A DNA stretch of 64,000 nt from Rhizobium esperanzae. GTDB lineage: Bacteria > Pseudomonadota > Alphaproteobacteria > Rhizobiales > Rhizobiaceae. The number at the start of each line of letters is the position of its first letter. Position 1 is the stretch's first letter. The notes below the pieces were generated by a model. It saw only the letters and a list, made by a program, of their open reading frames with translations. It was not told the DNA's origin and did not search any database. Below are positions 28,195-39,023 of the stretch, piece by piece. The position numbers were made by a program, and so were the translations under genes. The DNA lies in assembly GCF_014197615.1 (NCBI RefSeq), contig NZ_JACIFY010000012.1:62001-126000 (forward strand), in the 5' to 3' direction.

Positions 28195-29730
28195 TCAGTT
28201 CTCCAAAACCGGCAAAATGCCATTCGAAACCGAGCCGTTCAGCGCCCCCGTCGACACCAGTTCGGCGGCGGCGGCGAGATCCCCTGCCATGTAGCGGTCG
28301 GTCTCGAGACTCGGCACCTTGGCGCGGATCGCGGCGATCGCCTTGCCAAGCTCCGGGCTCGTCGACAGCGGCGCGCGCAATTCGACGCCCTGGGCAGCCG
28401 TCAGCGCTTCGATGCCGATGATGGCGAACAGGTTTTCGGTCATGCCGAGCAGGCGGCGGGCGCCGTGGCAAGCCATGGAGACATGGTCTTCCTGGTTGGC
28501 CGAGGTCGGCGTCGAATCGACCGAGGCCGGGTGCGACATCTGCTTGTTCTCCGACATCAGCGCCGCCGAGGTGACCTCGGCGATCATCAGGCCGGAGTTC
28601 AGGCCCGGCTTCTTGGCGAGGAAGGCCGGCAGGCCGTAGGAGAGGGTGGGGTCGACCAGCAGCGCGATGCGGCGCTGCGAGATGGCGCCGATTTCGCAGA
28701 CGGCGAGCGCGATCTGGTCGGCGGCGAAGGCGACGGGTTCGGCGTGGAAATTGCCGCCCGAGACGACGGAATTGTCCGAGAGCACCAGCGGATTGTCGGT
28801 GACCGCGTTGGCTTCGATCTCCAGCGTGCGGGCGACCGAGCGCAGGAGATCGAGGCAGGCGCCGTCGACCTGCGGCTGGCAGCGGATGCAATAGGGATCC
28901 TGCACCCGCTCGTCGCCCTCGATATGGCTCTGGCGGATGACCGATTGTTCGAGCAGGGCGCGAAGGGCTGCTGCCGTGTCGATCTGGCCCTTATGGCCAC
29001 GCAGCGTATGAATGTCCGGATGGAAGGGCGCAGAGGAGCCCATGGCGGCATCGGTGGACATGGCGCCGGTGATGAGGGCCGCCTGGGCGGCGCGATGGGC
29101 GCGGAAGAGGCCGGCGAGCGCCAGGGCTGTCGAGGTCTGGGTGCCGTTGATCAGCGCCAGGCCTTCCTTGGCGGCGAGCACGACCGGTTTCAGCCCGGCT
29201 CTTTCCAGAGCTTCGGCCCCGGAGAGGCGTTCGCCGGCGAAGAAGGCTTCGGCCTCGCCCATCATCACCGCCGCCATATGGGCGAGCGGCGCCAGGTCGC
29301 CGGAGGCGCCGACCGAGCCCTTTTCCGGGATCAGCGGGATGACGCCCTTATCAAGCATGCCTTCGATCAGCCGCACCAGCTCCAGCCGCACGCCGGAGGC
29401 GCCGCGCCCGAGCGAAACCAGCTTCAGCGCCATGATCAGCCGCACGATATTCTCCGGCAGCGGCGCGCCGACGCCGCAGCAATGCGACAGGATGAGATTG
29501 CGCTGCAGGGTGGCGACATCGGCGCTGTCGATCTTGATCGAGGCGAGTTTGCCGAAACCGGTGTTGATGCCATAGACCGGGGCATTGCCGGCGGCGATCT
29601 CGGCGATGCGGGCGGCGGCCTTGTTTATGCCGGCATCGAAGGTGGGATCGAGCCTTGCCGGCGCACCCGTCCAATAGATGATTTCCAGATCCTTGAGCGA
29701 GACGGAGCCCGGGTGGAGCGTAATGGTCAT
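28195..29730 (-). CDS. hutH: histidine ammonia-lyase
   Basis: 511 residues. It deaminates histidine to urocanate with the self-formed MIO group. The cofactor triad is intact ([15 protein letters not shown], Ala-Ser-Gly at 142-144, Ser143 as in Pseudomonas), as are YGINTGFG with the catalytic Tyr and [11 protein letters not shown]. It overlaps the upstream hutI stop (ATGA). Confidence 0.96.
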   Translation of the reverse strand: MTITLHPGSVSLKDLEIIYWTGAPARLDPTFDAGINKAAARIAEIAAGNAPVYGINTGFGKLASIKIDSADVATLQRNLILSHCCGVGAPLPENIVRLIMALKLVSLGRGASGVRLELVRLIEGMLDKGVIPLIPEKGSVGASGDLAPLAHMAAVMMGEAEAFFAGERLSGAEALERAGLKPVVLAAKEGLALINGTQTSTALALAGLFRAHRAAQAALITGAMSTDAAMGSSAPFHPDIHTLRGHKGQIDTAAALRALLEQSVIRQSHIEGDERVQDPYCIRCQPQVDGACLDLLRSVARTLEIEANAVTDNPLVLSDNSVVSGGNFHAEPVAFAADQIALAVCEIGAISQRRIALLVDPTLSYGLPAFLAKKPGLNSGLMIAEVTSAALMSENKQMSHPASVDSTPTSANQEDHVSMACHGARRLLGMTENLFAIIGIEALTAAQGVELRAPLSTSPELGKAIAAIRAKVPSLETDRYMAGDLAAAAELVSTGALNGSVSNGILPVLEN

Positions 29731-30989
29731 CGGCCGTTCCTTTCGCCCTTGAAGAGGCGTGCGTGAAGTGGGTTGAAGCCGATGCGGTAGACGAGCTCGG
29801 CGAGGCTTTCGACATTCCAGACGGCGAGGTCGGCGGACTTGCCGGCTTCGAGCGTGCCGGTCGTGGCGATGAGACCGAGTGCCCGGGCACCCTCGCGGGT
29901 GGCGCCGGCGATGCATTCCTCGACGGTCAGGCCGAACAGCGTCGCCGACATGTTCATGGTCAGCAGCATCGAGGTGAGCGGCGAGGTGCCGGGGTTGCAA
30001 TCGGTGGCGATCGCGATCGGCACGCCCGCTTGGCGCAGCGCTTCCACCGGCGGCTTCTGCTTCTCATGGATAGCGTAGAAGGCGCCGGGCAGCAGCACGG
30101 CGACGGTGCCGGCCGCCGCCATGGCGGCAACGCCGTCTTCGTCGAGATATTCCAGATGATCGGCCGAAAGCGCGCCGTAGGAGGCTGCGAGCCTGGCGCC
30201 GCCGAGATTGGAGAGCTGCTCGGCATGCAGCTTGATCGGCAGGCCGAGCGCCTTTGCCTTGTCGAAGACGCGGGCGATCTCGGCCGTGGAAAAGGCGATG
30301 CCTTCACAGAAGCCGTCGACGGCATCGGCCAGGCCGAGATTATACATGTCGTCGAGGCCGGGCAGCACGACATCATCGAGATAGTCGCCGTTGCGGCCCT
30401 TGTATTCCACCGGCGTCGCATGGGCGCCGAGATAGCTGGTGGCGACGCGCACCGGCCTGATATGGCCGAGCAGGCGGGCGCTTTGCAGCATCTTCACTTC
30501 GCCGGCCCGGTTCAGCCCGTAGCCGGACTTCACTTCGATCGTCGTGACGCCTTCGGCAAGCAGCGTATCGAGCCGCGGCAGCGCCTCGGCGACCAGTTCT
30601 TCGACCGACAGCGCATTGGTCGCCTTGACAGAGGAAACGATGCCGCCGCCGGCACGGGCGATGTCTTCATAGGTGGAGCCGGCAAGGCGCATCTCGAATT
30701 CGCGGGCGCGGTTGCCGCCGTGAACGATATGGGTGTGACAGTCGACGAGGCCGGGGGTGACCCAGCGGCCTTCGAGATCGACGATCTCGGACCGTTCGAT
30801 GGCGGCTGCCGGCAGGTCGCTTTCGGCGCCGGCAAAGGCGATGCGGCCGTTTTCGATCAGCACGGCGCCCTTTTCGACAATGCCGAGCCCCGCTTTGTCA
30901 GGGGCAAGCGTGGCGAGCCGCGCATTGCGCCAAAGCGCCGGCCTGGCGTCGGCGGATGGGCTTCCTTCTGAAAAATTGTTCCCGGTCAT
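29727..30989 (-). CDS. hutI: imidazolonepropionase
   Basis: 420 residues from ATG 30989. It is an amidohydrolase with the metal HxH in [18 protein letters not shown], and later [13 protein letters not shown], [12 protein letters not shown] and [10 protein letters not shown] metal/substrate motifs. It opens imidazolonepropionate to formiminoglutamate. It is first in the leftward operon hutI-H-G-U-D, with the operator upstream. Confidence 0.95.
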   Translation of the reverse strand: MTGNNFSEGSPSADARPALWRNARLATLAPDKAGLGIVEKGAVLIENGRIAFAGAESDLPAAAIERSEIVDLEGRWVTPGLVDCHTHIVHGGNRAREFEMRLAGSTYEDIARAGGGIVSSVKATNALSVEELVAEALPRLDTLLAEGVTTIEVKSGYGLNRAGEVKMLQSARLLGHIRPVRVATSYLGAHATPVEYKGRNGDYLDDVVLPGLDDMYNLGLADAVDGFCEGIAFSTAEIARVFDKAKALGLPIKLHAEQLSNLGGARLAASYGALSADHLEYLDEDGVAAMAAAGTVAVLLPGAFYAIHEKQKPPVEALRQAGVPIAIATDCNPGTSPLTSMLLTMNMSATLFGLTVEECIAGATREGARALGLIATTGTLEAGKSADLAVWNVESLAELVYRIGFNPLHARLFKGERNGR

Positions 30990-31018
30990 CAGCTTTGCGC
31001 CTTTCCTTATGCCAAAAC

Positions 31019-31030
31019 ATGTATATACAT
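31019..31030. promoter_or_regulatory. hut operator palindrome
   Basis: ATGTATATACAT, a perfect 12-base palindrome centred in the 121-base gap between hutI and hutF, matching the TGTATA-type half-sites bound by HutC-class GntR repressors. One site would control both directions. Confidence 0.65.
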
Positions 31031-31110
31031 AATCAACAGGTGACAAGAGAAATTTTGCGCGCTTTTCTGGAAAAGAAAGATAGGCGGCGCGGCAGGAGGA
31101 GAAGAAGGCC

Positions 31111-32457
31111 ATGACCACACTTCACGCAGAGACGGCGCTGACCCCGCAAGGCTGGCAGAAGAATGTGCGGCTGACGGTTGAGGCCGGGCGCATCGCCCGC
31201 GTCGAGCCGGGTGTTGCCGCAGCACCCGGCGATGAACGCCATGCTCTCCTTGTTCCCGCCATGGGCAACCTGCACAGCCATGCCTTCCAGCGGGCGATGG
31301 CCGGTCTTGCCGAAGTGCGCGGGCCGGCCAATGACAGCTTCTGGAGCTGGCGCACGGTCATGTACAAGTTTGCCCTGGCGATGACGCCTGAGCATGTCGA
31401 GGCGGTCGCCGCCAAGCTCTATGCGGAGATGCTGGAGGCGGGTTTTTCCCGCGTCGGCGAATTCCACTATCTCCATCATGACCGGGATGGCGGCGCCTAT
31501 GCCAATATCGCCGAGCTTGCCGAACGCATCGGTGCTGCGAGCGCGGAGACCGGTATCGGCCTGACGCTGCTGCCCGTCTTCTATGCTCATTCCGGCTTCG
31601 GCGGTGCTGCGCCGATCGACGGCCAGCGGCGCTTCGTCAATTCGCTCGATAGCTTCGAAAGGCTGATGGAGGGATGCCGGGCGGTGACCGGCCGGCTCGA
31701 CGGCGCCGAACTCGGGCTGGCGCCGCACAGCCTGCGCGCCGCAACCCCCGAGCAACTGGCAAGGCTGGTGCCGATGGCGGGCGACGGCCCCATCCATATC
31801 CATGTCGCCGAACAGGTGAAGGAGGTCGAGGACTGCGTCGCCTGGTCGGGCGCGCGGCCGGTGCAGTGGCTGCTCGATCATATGTCTGTGGACGAACGCT
31901 GGTGCTTGATCCATGCGACGCACATGACCGAGGACGAGACGCGGCGGATGGCGAAGAGCGGGGCGATTGCCGGCCTCTGCCCGATCACCGAAGCCAATCT
32001 CGGCGACGGCGCCTTTGCCGCGCCGCTCTTCCTCGAAGAGGGCGGGCGTTACGGCATCGGCTCGGATTCCAATGTGCTGATCTCCGTGCCGGAGGAACTG
32101 CGCCAGCTCGAATATTCGCAGCGCCTGGCGCTGCGCGCCCGCAATGTCGTGGCAGCCCTCGGTGGTTCGACGGCGCTTTCGCTGTTCACCCACGCCCTTG
32201 CCGGCGGCGGTGCTGCGCTGAAAGCGCCGGCCGGTCTTGCAGAGGGCCATCACGCCGATCTCGTTTCGCTCGATACGTCGGCCGTTCCCTATCTCTCGGG
32301 TGACCAGATCCTCGATCACTGGCTGTTTGCCGGCGGCATTTCCGTTGATTGCGTCTGGGCACGCGGCCGCAAGCAGGTGGAAGGCGGTCGCCATCGCGAG
32401 CGCGACGCCATCGACCGGCGTTTCCTCGCTGCGATGGGCGAATTGCTCGCGGCCTGA
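31111..32457 (+). CDS. hutF: formimidoylglutamate deiminase
   Basis: 448 residues of the amidohydrolase superfamily. Metal-site motifs are [15 protein letters not shown] and [15 protein letters not shown], with HATHMTEDE and [11 protein letters not shown] later. It converts formiminoglutamate to N-formylglutamate and ammonia, committing this strain to the HutF-HutG route. The start has GGAGGAGAAG upstream. Confidence 0.94.
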   Translation: MTTLHAETALTPQGWQKNVRLTVEAGRIARVEPGVAAAPGDERHALLVPAMGNLHSHAFQRAMAGLAEVRGPANDSFWSWRTVMYKFALAMTPEHVEAVAAKLYAEMLEAGFSRVGEFHYLHHDRDGGAYANIAELAERIGAASAETGIGLTLLPVFYAHSGFGGAAPIDGQRRFVNSLDSFERLMEGCRAVTGRLDGAELGLAPHSLRAATPEQLARLVPMAGDGPIHIHVAEQVKEVEDCVAWSGARPVQWLLDHMSVDERWCLIHATHMTEDETRRMAKSGAIAGLCPITEANLGDGAFAAPLFLEEGGRYGIGSDSNVLISVPEELRQLEYSQRLALRARNVVAALGGSTALSLFTHALAGGGAALKAPAGLAEGHHADLVSLDTSAVPYLSGDQILDHWLFAGGISVDCVWARGRKQVEGGRHRERDAIDRRFLAAMGELLAA

Positions 32458-32487
32458 AAAAGCACTTTTCCTTTCAAGGCATTCGAT

Positions 32488-32596
32488 CTAAAGCGCGTCG
32501 CGATCTTTCAGATTCGCTTCTCGTGCTTTAGGTCTTTGTTTTTACGCATGTCGTTATCGCAAAACCGCTGCACATTTTTGCACGACATGCTCTAGA
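32488..32596. repeat. dispersed rhizobial intergenic repeat
   Basis: The ~110-base sequence between hutF and hutC (AAAGCGCGTCGCGATCTTTC ... GCATGTCG ... CGACATGC) has the form of a repeat commonly met in Rhizobium intergenic regions; CGACATGC at 32583-32590 complements GCATGTCG at 32547-32554. A partial relative (AAAGCGCG ... GATCTGAAAGATTGC) lies at 6139-6165. It separates hutC from hutF and may include its promoter. Confidence 0.55.
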
Positions 32597-32622
32597 GCGG
32601 GGAGACCAATCGGAACGTGGCG

Positions 32623-33345
32623 ATGAACCAAAGCAGGGATCTCACCTTGCACCAGCGTATCCTCAGTGAGATCGAGGGCCGTATCGTCTCGGGCGAATGG
32701 CCGCCGGGGCATCGTATTCCCTTCGAGGTCGATCTCGCCACGCAGTATGACTGCTCGCGCATGACGGTGAACAAGGTGCTGACCCAGCTCGCCAAGGCCG
32801 GGCTGATCGAGCGCCGCAAGAAATCCGGCAGCTTCGTCACCCAGCCGCAGGCGCAATCGGCCGTTCTCGAAATCCACGACATCAAGGCCGAGGTGCAGTC
32901 GCTGAACCTGCCCTATTCCTATGCCGTTTCCAGGAAGGCGAGCCGCAAGGCCAGGGCGGAAGACAGAAGCCGGCTGGAACTGCCGGTGGCGTCCTCGGTC
33001 GTCGAGGTGGTCTGCATCCACAATGCCGGGGCGCGGCCCTTCTGTCTGGAGGAGAGACTGATCAGTCTTGAAACCGTGCCTGAGGCCGCCGATGCCGATT
33101 TTCTGACGGTGGCGCCGGGACCGTGGCTGCTCAACCAGGTGCCGTGGAGCACGGCTGAACACCGGATTCATGCCGTTTCCGCCAATGCCGAACTGGCCGC
33201 CGCCCTCGACATTGCGCGCAACACCGCCTGCCTGGTGGTCGAACGCCGCACCTGGAGCGGTGCCGGCCCGGTGACCCATGTGCGCTTCACCTATCCCGGT
33301 GATCGCCACGCGCTGGTGGCGCGTTTCACGCCGGCATCGCAATAG
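32623..33345 (+). CDS. hutC: histidine utilisation repressor, GntR/UTRA family
   Basis: 240 residues from ATG 32623; a GTG at 32617 is a close alternative. The winged helix reads LHQRILSEIEGRIVSGEWPPGHRIPFEVDLATQYDCSRMTVNKVLTQLAKAGL; the UTRA effector domain follows (VPWSTAEHRIHAVSA near the end), where urocanate is the usual inducer in this family. It lies in the same orientation as hutF. Confidence 0.9.
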   Translation: MNQSRDLTLHQRILSEIEGRIVSGEWPPGHRIPFEVDLATQYDCSRMTVNKVLTQLAKAGLIERRKKSGSFVTQPQAQSAVLEIHDIKAEVQSLNLPYSYAVSRKASRKARAEDRSRLELPVASSVVEVVCIHNAGARPFCLEERLISLETVPEAADADFLTVAPGPWLLNQVPWSTAEHRIHAVSANAELAAALDIARNTACLVVERRTWSGAGPVTHVRFTYPGDRHALVARFTPASQ

Positions 33346-33378
33346 TCGCTATGTTCCATATACAACATGGCGATGTTT

Positions 33379-34134
33379 TCACTCTTCGAACATCTTGCCG
33401 CTGCGCGCTTCCAGCCGGTAGCGATAGCCGGGATAGACGAGGCGGGCGGTCGACACCACCTGTTTTGCCGACCATGTGCGCCGGCGGATCGTCAGGCACG
33501 GCTCGGTCTTTAGGATGGTCAGCAGCTTGCATTCCCAGGCCTGCGGCATTGCCGCCTCCACAACGTGTTCGGAGCCGCTGAGCGGGGCGGCGGCCGTCAG
33601 ATAGGCATTCGGTGTCAGCGTGGTGAAATCCTGGTCGAGATATTCGGGAGCGGCCTCCGGATGGACGAAGCGGTCCTCGATCTGCACCGGAACGCCGTTT
33701 TCGCTGTGGACGATCAGCGAGTGGAAAACCGCCGCGCCGATTTCAAGTTCGAGCGCGTCGGCGATCTCGGGAGAGGCCGTTTCCCGGGCGAGCACGACGA
33801 CGGAAGCCTCATGGATATGGCCGCGTTCGGCGATTTCCTCGGCGATGTTGCGGACCTCGAACAGGGCCGAATAACCCTTGCGCTCGGCGACGAAGGAGCC
33901 GACGCCCTGGATGCGGACGAGTTCGCCCTCATTGGCGAGTTCGCGCAGCGCCCGGTTGGCGGTCATCTTGCTGACGCCGAGTTCGACGACCAGCTCGTTT
34001 TCCGACGGCACGCGGTATTTCGGCGGCCATTCGCCGCTGTGGATGCGGTCGAGGATCACCTGCTTGACGCCGGCATAAAGCGGCGTGCTATCATTTTCCG
34101 CCAGCTCGCGCTTCATCTCCCCGGAACGCTTCAT
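33379..34134 (-). CDS. second HutC-like GntR/UTRA repressor
   Basis: 251 residues. The DNA-binding part is LYAGVKQVILDRIHSGEWPPKYRVPSENELVVELGVSKMTANRALRELANEGELVRIQGVGSFVAE; the UTRA domain includes AAPLSGSEHVVEAAMPQAWE. It resembles gammaproteobacterial HutC as much as the first copy does. It converges on hutC and diverges from the ABC/HutH-like operon at 34329, which is its probable target. Confidence 0.88.
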   Translation of the reverse strand: MKRSGEMKRELAENDSTPLYAGVKQVILDRIHSGEWPPKYRVPSENELVVELGVSKMTANRALRELANEGELVRIQGVGSFVAERKGYSALFEVRNIAEEIAERGHIHEASVVVLARETASPEIADALELEIGAAVFHSLIVHSENGVPVQIEDRFVHPEAAPEYLDQDFTTLTPNAYLTAAAPLSGSEHVVEAAMPQAWECKLLTILKTEPCLTIRRRTWSAKQVVSTARLVYPGYRYRLEARSGKMFEE

Positions 34135-34206
34135 TGCCTATTCCTTTTGCACGAATGGAATTCGCCGCATTAACCGACTTTCCTCTTGCATATCACAAAA
34201 TATCTC

Positions 34207-34220
34207 ATATGGTACCATAT
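34207..34220. promoter_or_regulatory. operator-like palindrome upstream of the second histidine-type ABC operon
   Basis: ATATGGTACCATAT is a perfect 14-base palindrome in the 194-base gap between the divergent GntR gene and the binding-protein gene. It continues into CCATATACAAC, a stretch also present at 33356-33366 between the two regulators. It probably binds the adjacent repressor. Confidence 0.55.
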
Positions 34221-34328
34221 ACAACCTCCCAATCGGTCCTGGACACAGAAATAGGATAGAAAGGGCAAGCCGGCGAAGATCGGCGTGGTGCCGCAAGGTC
34301 TGTTTCAACTCCAGAGGAGAATTCATCA

Positions 34329-35171
34329 ATGAAATTCAGCACAATCCTGTTTTGCGGCGTCGCCGCTCTTTCCGCCTTCGCAGCACCCGCATTCGCCAAG
34401 GACTGGACGAAGGCGACCATCACGCTCGAAGGCGCCTATGCGCCGTGGAACCTCACCAATGCCGACGGTACGCTCGGCGGCTTCGAGCCGGAGCTTGCCA
34501 AGGTGCTGTGCGAACGCGCCAAGATCGAATGCACGCTTGTTGCTTCCGACTGGGACGGCATGATCCCCGCGCTCAATGCCGGCAAGTTCGATGTCATCAT
34601 GGATGCTCTGTCCATCACTGACGAGCGCAAGCAGGTGATCGGCTTCACCATTCCCTATGCCGCCACCCCTGCTGCCTTCGCCACCGCCAAGGACAGCCCG
34701 CTCGCCAAGGCCGCCGGCACCGGCGCCACCATCAAGATGACGCCCGGCCAGACCGGCGTGAAGGAAATCGATGCGCTGAAGGCCGCCTTCAAGGGCAAGA
34801 CGATCGGCATCCAGGCAGCGACCGTCTACGCCAAGTTCGTCTATGACAATTTCGGCGACATTGCCGAGATCCGCGAATACAAGACCGGCGCCGACCGCGA
34901 CCTCGACCTGCAGAACGGCCGCATCGACCTCGGCTTCGACGATGCCGTCTATTTCGCCAACGCTTTCAAGTCCGCCAACGATACGCTTGATTTCACCGGT
35001 CCGGAGATCGTCGGCTCGATCTGGGGCGAGGGCGAAGGCCTCGGCATTCGCCAGGCCGATACGGACCTGCGCGACAAGTTCAACGAGGCGATCAAGTCGG
35101 CGCTTGCCGACGGCACCGTCAAGAACCTGTCGATGAAGTGGTTCAAGGTCGACGTCAGCCCGCAGCAATAA
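34329..35171 (+). CDS. ABC transporter substrate-binding protein, polar amino-acid type
   Basis: 280 residues with a Sec leader (MKFSTILFCGVAALSAFAAPAFAK). The lysine-arginine-ornithine/histidine-binding fold pattern is ITLEGAYAPWNLTNADGTLGGFEPELAKVLCERAKIECTLV, GMIPALNAGKFDVIMDALSITDERK. It is first in an operon with two permeases, an ATPase and a HutH-like protein; histidine or a related imidazole is the suggested ligand. Confidence 0.9.
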   Translation: MKFSTILFCGVAALSAFAAPAFAKDWTKATITLEGAYAPWNLTNADGTLGGFEPELAKVLCERAKIECTLVASDWDGMIPALNAGKFDVIMDALSITDERKQVIGFTIPYAATPAAFATAKDSPLAKAAGTGATIKMTPGQTGVKEIDALKAAFKGKTIGIQAATVYAKFVYDNFGDIAEIREYKTGADRDLDLQNGRIDLGFDDAVYFANAFKSANDTLDFTGPEIVGSIWGEGEGLGIRQADTDLRDKFNEAIKSALADGTVKNLSMKWFKVDVSPQQ

Positions 35172-35276
35172 GCGTTTCGGCCTTCCGGCCGCAAACACCT
35201 GTCTCCGGCTTTGTGGCCGGAGACAGCATGTTATTGTCAATCCACAAAACACTGCCGCGGACGGGGAACGGACGAT

Positions 35277-36002
35277 ATGGCAAGTTTGGAACTGCTTGGC
35301 TTCGGCTCGACCGGATGGGGCGCGCTGCTCATTCTCGCCACCTTGATGACGCTGGCCGTCACGGCGACGGCGCTGGCGATCGGCGCGGTGCTCGGCGCAA
35401 TCGTCGCGGCGGCAAAACTCTCGGGCAACCCTTTCCTCGTCGCCTTCGGCAATGTCTATACGACCGTGTTTCGCGGCGTGCCGGAGCTGCTGATCATCTA
35501 TCTCATCTATTTCGGCGGCTCCTCGGCCGTCACCTCGATCGGCAAGGCGATGGGCTATGAGGGCTTCCTCGGCCTGCCTTCCTTTGCCGCCGGCGCGCTT
35601 GCCGTCGGCATCATCTCCGGCTCCTATCAGGCGGAGGTGTTCCGCGGCGCCTTCCTCGCCATCTCCAAGGGCGAGCTCGAAGCGGCCTCGGCGATCGGCA
35701 TGCATCGCGGCCTGCGCTTTCGCCGCATCATCATGCCGCAGGTGCTGCGGCTGGCCATTCCCGGCCTCGGCAATGTCTGGCAGCTCAGCCTCAAGGATTC
35801 GGCGCTGATCTCCGTCACCGGCCTTGCCGAACTGATGCGCACCAGCCAGGTGGCGGCGGGCTCGACCCGGCAGTATTTCCTGTTCTTCATTGCGGGCGGC
35901 TGCCTCTATCTGATCCTGACCAGCCTTTCCGACCGCATCTTCAACGGTGCCGAACGCCGGGCCAACCGCAGCATGCCGGCATCGGCCATGGGCCAGGCGT
36001 AA
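35277..36002 (+). CDS. ABC transporter permease (HisQ-like)
   Basis: 241 residues from ATG 35277; the ORF to 35211 is longer but lacks a ribosome site. Membrane helices LLILATLMTLAVTATALAIGAVLG and others; EAA loop ELEAASAIGMHRGLRFRRIIMPQVL. It is followed ten bases later by the second permease. Confidence 0.9.
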   Translation: MASLELLGFGSTGWGALLILATLMTLAVTATALAIGAVLGAIVAAAKLSGNPFLVAFGNVYTTVFRGVPELLIIYLIYFGGSSAVTSIGKAMGYEGFLGLPSFAAGALAVGIISGSYQAEVFRGAFLAISKGELEAASAIGMHRGLRFRRIIMPQVLRLAIPGLGNVWQLSLKDSALISVTGLAELMRTSQVAAGSTRQYFLFFIAGGCLYLILTSLSDRIFNGAERRANRSMPASAMGQA

Positions 36003-36012
36003 GGAGGCGACG

Positions 36013-36717
36013 ATGGATTTCACCTTTCTTGCTTCGACCATGGTGACGCTGCTGAAGGCGGTGCCGACGACGCTGATCCTGTTTTCGCTGTCGATCTTCT
36101 TCGGCGGCCTGCTCGCCCTCGTCATCGTCTCGATGCGGGTCAGCGGCAACAGAGTGCTTTCGGGCTTCGCCAAAGGCTATATCTTCGTCTTCCGCGGCTC
36201 GCCGCTGCTGATCCAGATGTTCCTGGTGTTTTACGGCCTCGGCCAGTTCGGCGTCATCCGCTATTCCTTCCTGTGGCCGTTCCTGCGCGAGCCGATGGTC
36301 TGCGCCATCCTGTCGCTGGCGCTCTGCACCGCCGGTTACACGGCGGAGATCTTTCGCGGCGGCATCCGCGCCGTCTCGCCGAAGGAGATCGAGGCGGCGC
36401 GCTCGATCGGCATGTCCGGCTTCCTGCTGGTGCGCCGCATCCTGGCGCCGATCGCCTTCCGCCACGCGCTGCCGGCCTATTCCACCGAGATCGTGCTGAT
36501 GATGAAGTCGACGGCGCTCGCAAGTCTCGTCACCGTCTGGGAGGTCACCGGTGTCGCCCAGCGGCTGATCTCGCAGACTTACCGCACGATGGAAGTCTTC
36601 CTCTGTGCGGCGATCATCTATCTCGTGCTGAACTTCATCATCCTGCAGGGCATGGCCCTGCTCGAATATTCGCTGTCCCGACACCGCCGCGCGGCCCCGC
36701 AGCCGCTGAAGGCATAG
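36013..36717 (+). CDS. ABC transporter permease (HisM-like)
   Basis: 234 residues from ATG 36013 behind AAGGAGG. Helices TLILFSLSIFFGGLLALVIV and similar; EAA loop EIEAARSIGMSGFLLVRRILAPIAF. It completes the channel with the preceding permease. Confidence 0.9.
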   Translation: MDFTFLASTMVTLLKAVPTTLILFSLSIFFGGLLALVIVSMRVSGNRVLSGFAKGYIFVFRGSPLLIQMFLVFYGLGQFGVIRYSFLWPFLREPMVCAILSLALCTAGYTAEIFRGGIRAVSPKEIEAARSIGMSGFLLVRRILAPIAFRHALPAYSTEIVLMMKSTALASLVTVWEVTGVAQRLISQTYRTMEVFLCAAIIYLVLNFIILQGMALLEYSLSRHRRAAPQPLKA

Positions 36718-36744
36718 GCAGTTTTTGACCTGATTGGAGCAATC

Positions 36745-37521
36745 ATGCCAGGCGTTACCCGACTTTCGGTCCGCAATATCCGCAAGAGCTTCGGCACGCA
36801 CGAGGTCCTGCGCGGCATTTCCCTCGATGCAGAGGATGGCGATGTGATCTCGCTGCTCGGCGCCTCCGGCTCCGGCAAATCGACGTTCCTGCGCTGCATC
36901 AACATGCTCGAAACCGCCAGCGACGGCGAGATCTGGGTCGACGGCGAGCATATTGAAATGGTTCACAAAAACGGCAAGACAAAGCCGGCCAGCCAGAAGC
37001 AGGTAGATCATATCCGCTCCGAACTCGGCATGGTGTTCCAGTCCTTCAATCTCTGGTCCCATATGACCATCCTGCAGAACGTCATCGAAGGTCCCGTTCA
37101 CGTGCTGAAGCGGCCGCGCGCCGATTGCATCGCCGAGGCCGAGGCGCTGCTCGAAAAGGTCGGCATCGCAGACAAGCGCCATGCCTATCCCGCCCATCTC
37201 TCCGGCGGCCAGCAGCAGCGCGCGGCCATCGCCCGCGCGCTGGCGATGAAACCGAAGGTCATGCTCTTCGACGAGCCGACCTCGGCGCTCGATCCGGAAC
37301 TTGTCGGCGAGGTGCTGCGTGTCATGCGCGCGCTTGCCGAGGAGGGCATGACCATGCTCGTCGTCACCCATGAGATGAGCTTTGCCCGCAACGTCTCGAA
37401 CCGCGTCGTCTTCATGCGCCAGGGGCTGATCGAAAGCAGCGGCAAGCCGGAGGAAATGTTCACCAGCGGCGCCACGCCCGCCTTCCGACAGTTCATCGGC
37501 CATTTCGGAAGCGGCCAATGA
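36745..37521 (+). CDS. ABC transporter ATP-binding protein (HisP-like)
   Basis: 258 residues. Walker [10 protein letters not shown], signature [15 protein letters not shown], Walker [15 protein letters not shown] and VTHEMSFAR are intact. The insertion [19 protein letters not shown] between Walker A and the Q-loop is typical of the HisP/OccP subgroup. It overlaps the HutH-like gene start (ATGA). Confidence 0.92.
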   Translation: MPGVTRLSVRNIRKSFGTHEVLRGISLDAEDGDVISLLGASGSGKSTFLRCINMLETASDGEIWVDGEHIEMVHKNGKTKPASQKQVDHIRSELGMVFQSFNLWSHMTILQNVIEGPVHVLKRPRADCIAEAEALLEKVGIADKRHAYPAHLSGGQQQRAAIARALAMKPKVMLFDEPTSALDPELVGEVLRVMRALAEEGMTMLVVTHEMSFARNVSNRVVFMRQGLIESSGKPEEMFTSGATPAFRQFIGHFGSGQ

Positions 37522-39011
37522 CCATCACGATCGATCAGGTGCTGACCTGGCGCGACGTCGCGCGCGTCGGGGCAGGGGAGGCGCTTGCGCTGTCGCCGGC
37601 CGCCTGGGCGCGGGTCGAGCAGGCAAGCCGTATCGTCGCCAGCATCGTTGAAACAGGCGTGCGCGCCTATGGCGTCAACACCGGCGTCGGGGCGCTTGCC
37701 GATACCGTCGTCGATCGCGCCTCGCAGAGCCTGTTGTCGCGCAGCATCGTGCTGAGCCACGCCTGCGGCGTCGGCCCGTTGCTCGATGCCCGCGCGGTGC
37801 GCGCCATCATCGCCGCCCAGATCGCCAATTTCGCCCATGGCCATTCCGGCGTGCGGCGCGAGATCGTCGAGCATCTCACTGCCCTGCTGGCGCATGATTG
37901 CATTCCCGACGTGCCGTCCAAGGGCTCGGCGGGCTACCTCACCCATAATGCCCATACGGCGCTCGTCCTGATCGGCGAAGGCAGCGCCACGTTCGGCGGC
38001 CAACGTCTGAGCGGCCGCCAGGCACTTGCCGCGATCGGCCTCGAGCCGCTGGTGCTCGGCGCCAAGGAGGGGCTGAGCCTCGTCAACGGCACGGCCTGCG
38101 CCACCGGTTTGACCGCCACCGCACTTTTGCGTGCCGAACGGCTGCTCGACTGGGCCGATGCCATCGCGGCGCTGACGCTGGAAGCGGCAGGCTGCCAGAT
38201 CGCTGCCTTCGACGCGGCGGTGCTGAAGCTGCGCCCGTCCGCCGGCATCGAAAAGGTCGGAACGACGCTGCGCGCGCGCCTCCAGGGCAGTGGCCTTGTC
38301 GCCGCCGCTTTCGGCCGGCGCACTCAGGATGCGCTCAGCCTGCGGTCGGTGCCGCATGCCCATGGCGCTGCCCGCGACGTCTTCGACAATTCCGCCCGCA
38401 TCGCCGATCAGGAGCTGGTCTCGGTGACCGACAATCCGGCTGTCTCAGGCACGCCGGAGCAGCCGATCGTTTCCTCCGAGGCGCATGCCGTCGCCCCGGC
38501 GCTCGGGCAGGCGGCCGACAGCCTCGCCATTGCGCTGGCACAGATCGGCGCGATCAGCGAAAGGCGCATGGACCGGCTCGTCAATCCGCTGGTCAGTGGC
38601 CTGCCGCCGTTTCTGGCAAGCGACGCCGGCAGCCATTCCGGCTTCATGATCGCCCAATATACCGCAGCGGCGCTCAGCAACGAGAACCGCCGCCTTGCCG
38701 CGCCCGCGGCCATGGATGGCGGCCTGACCTCCGGCCTGCAGGAGGATTTCCTCGCCCATCCGACAGCCGCCGCCGGCAAGCTGCTCGCGGTCATCGACAA
38801 TGCCGAATATATCCTGGCGATCGAATTGATGGCCGCCGCCCAGGCGCATGATTTCCTGGCGGCGACGGCGCCGCGGGCGGTGGGAACGGATCTTGTCTAT
38901 CAGGCCGTGCGGGAGCGTATCTCCCACTATGGCGACGAGCGGCCGCTCAACGGCGATATCGAATCCGTCCGCAGCCTGATCCGCGAGACTGCCCCGCCAC
39001 CGATGGATTGA
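37518..39011 (+). CDS. HutH-like aromatic ammonia-lyase homologue lacking the MIO triad
   Basis: 497 residues, full length for the HAL/PAL superfamily. It keeps YGVNTGVG with the catalytic Tyr51, the HACGVGP turn, [11 protein letters not shown] and [12 protein letters not shown]. But the loop that should read [14 protein letters not shown] reads [11 protein letters not shown] (residues 136-146): Ala-Ser-Gly is absent and the loop is two residues shorter, so the MIO electrophile cannot form in the usual way. ATGA coupling to a HisP-like ATPase and an adjacent HutC-like repressor tie it to histidine or imidazole-compound metabolism. It may be a non-lyase or a lyase of different mechanism. Confidence 0.85.
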   Translation: MTITIDQVLTWRDVARVGAGEALALSPAAWARVEQASRIVASIVETGVRAYGVNTGVGALADTVVDRASQSLLSRSIVLSHACGVGPLLDARAVRAIIAAQIANFAHGHSGVRREIVEHLTALLAHDCIPDVPSKGSAGYLTHNAHTALVLIGEGSATFGGQRLSGRQALAAIGLEPLVLGAKEGLSLVNGTACATGLTATALLRAERLLDWADAIAALTLEAAGCQIAAFDAAVLKLRPSAGIEKVGTTLRARLQGSGLVAAAFGRRTQDALSLRSVPHAHGAARDVFDNSARIADQELVSVTDNPAVSGTPEQPIVSSEAHAVAPALGQAADSLAIALAQIGAISERRMDRLVNPLVSGLPPFLASDAGSHSGFMIAQYTAAALSNENRRLAAPAAMDGGLTSGLQEDFLAHPTAAAGKLLAVIDNAEYILAIELMAAAQAHDFLAATAPRAVGTDLVYQAVRERISHYGDERPLNGDIESVRSLIRETAPPPMD

Positions 39012-39023
39012 TCGGGCAGACCG

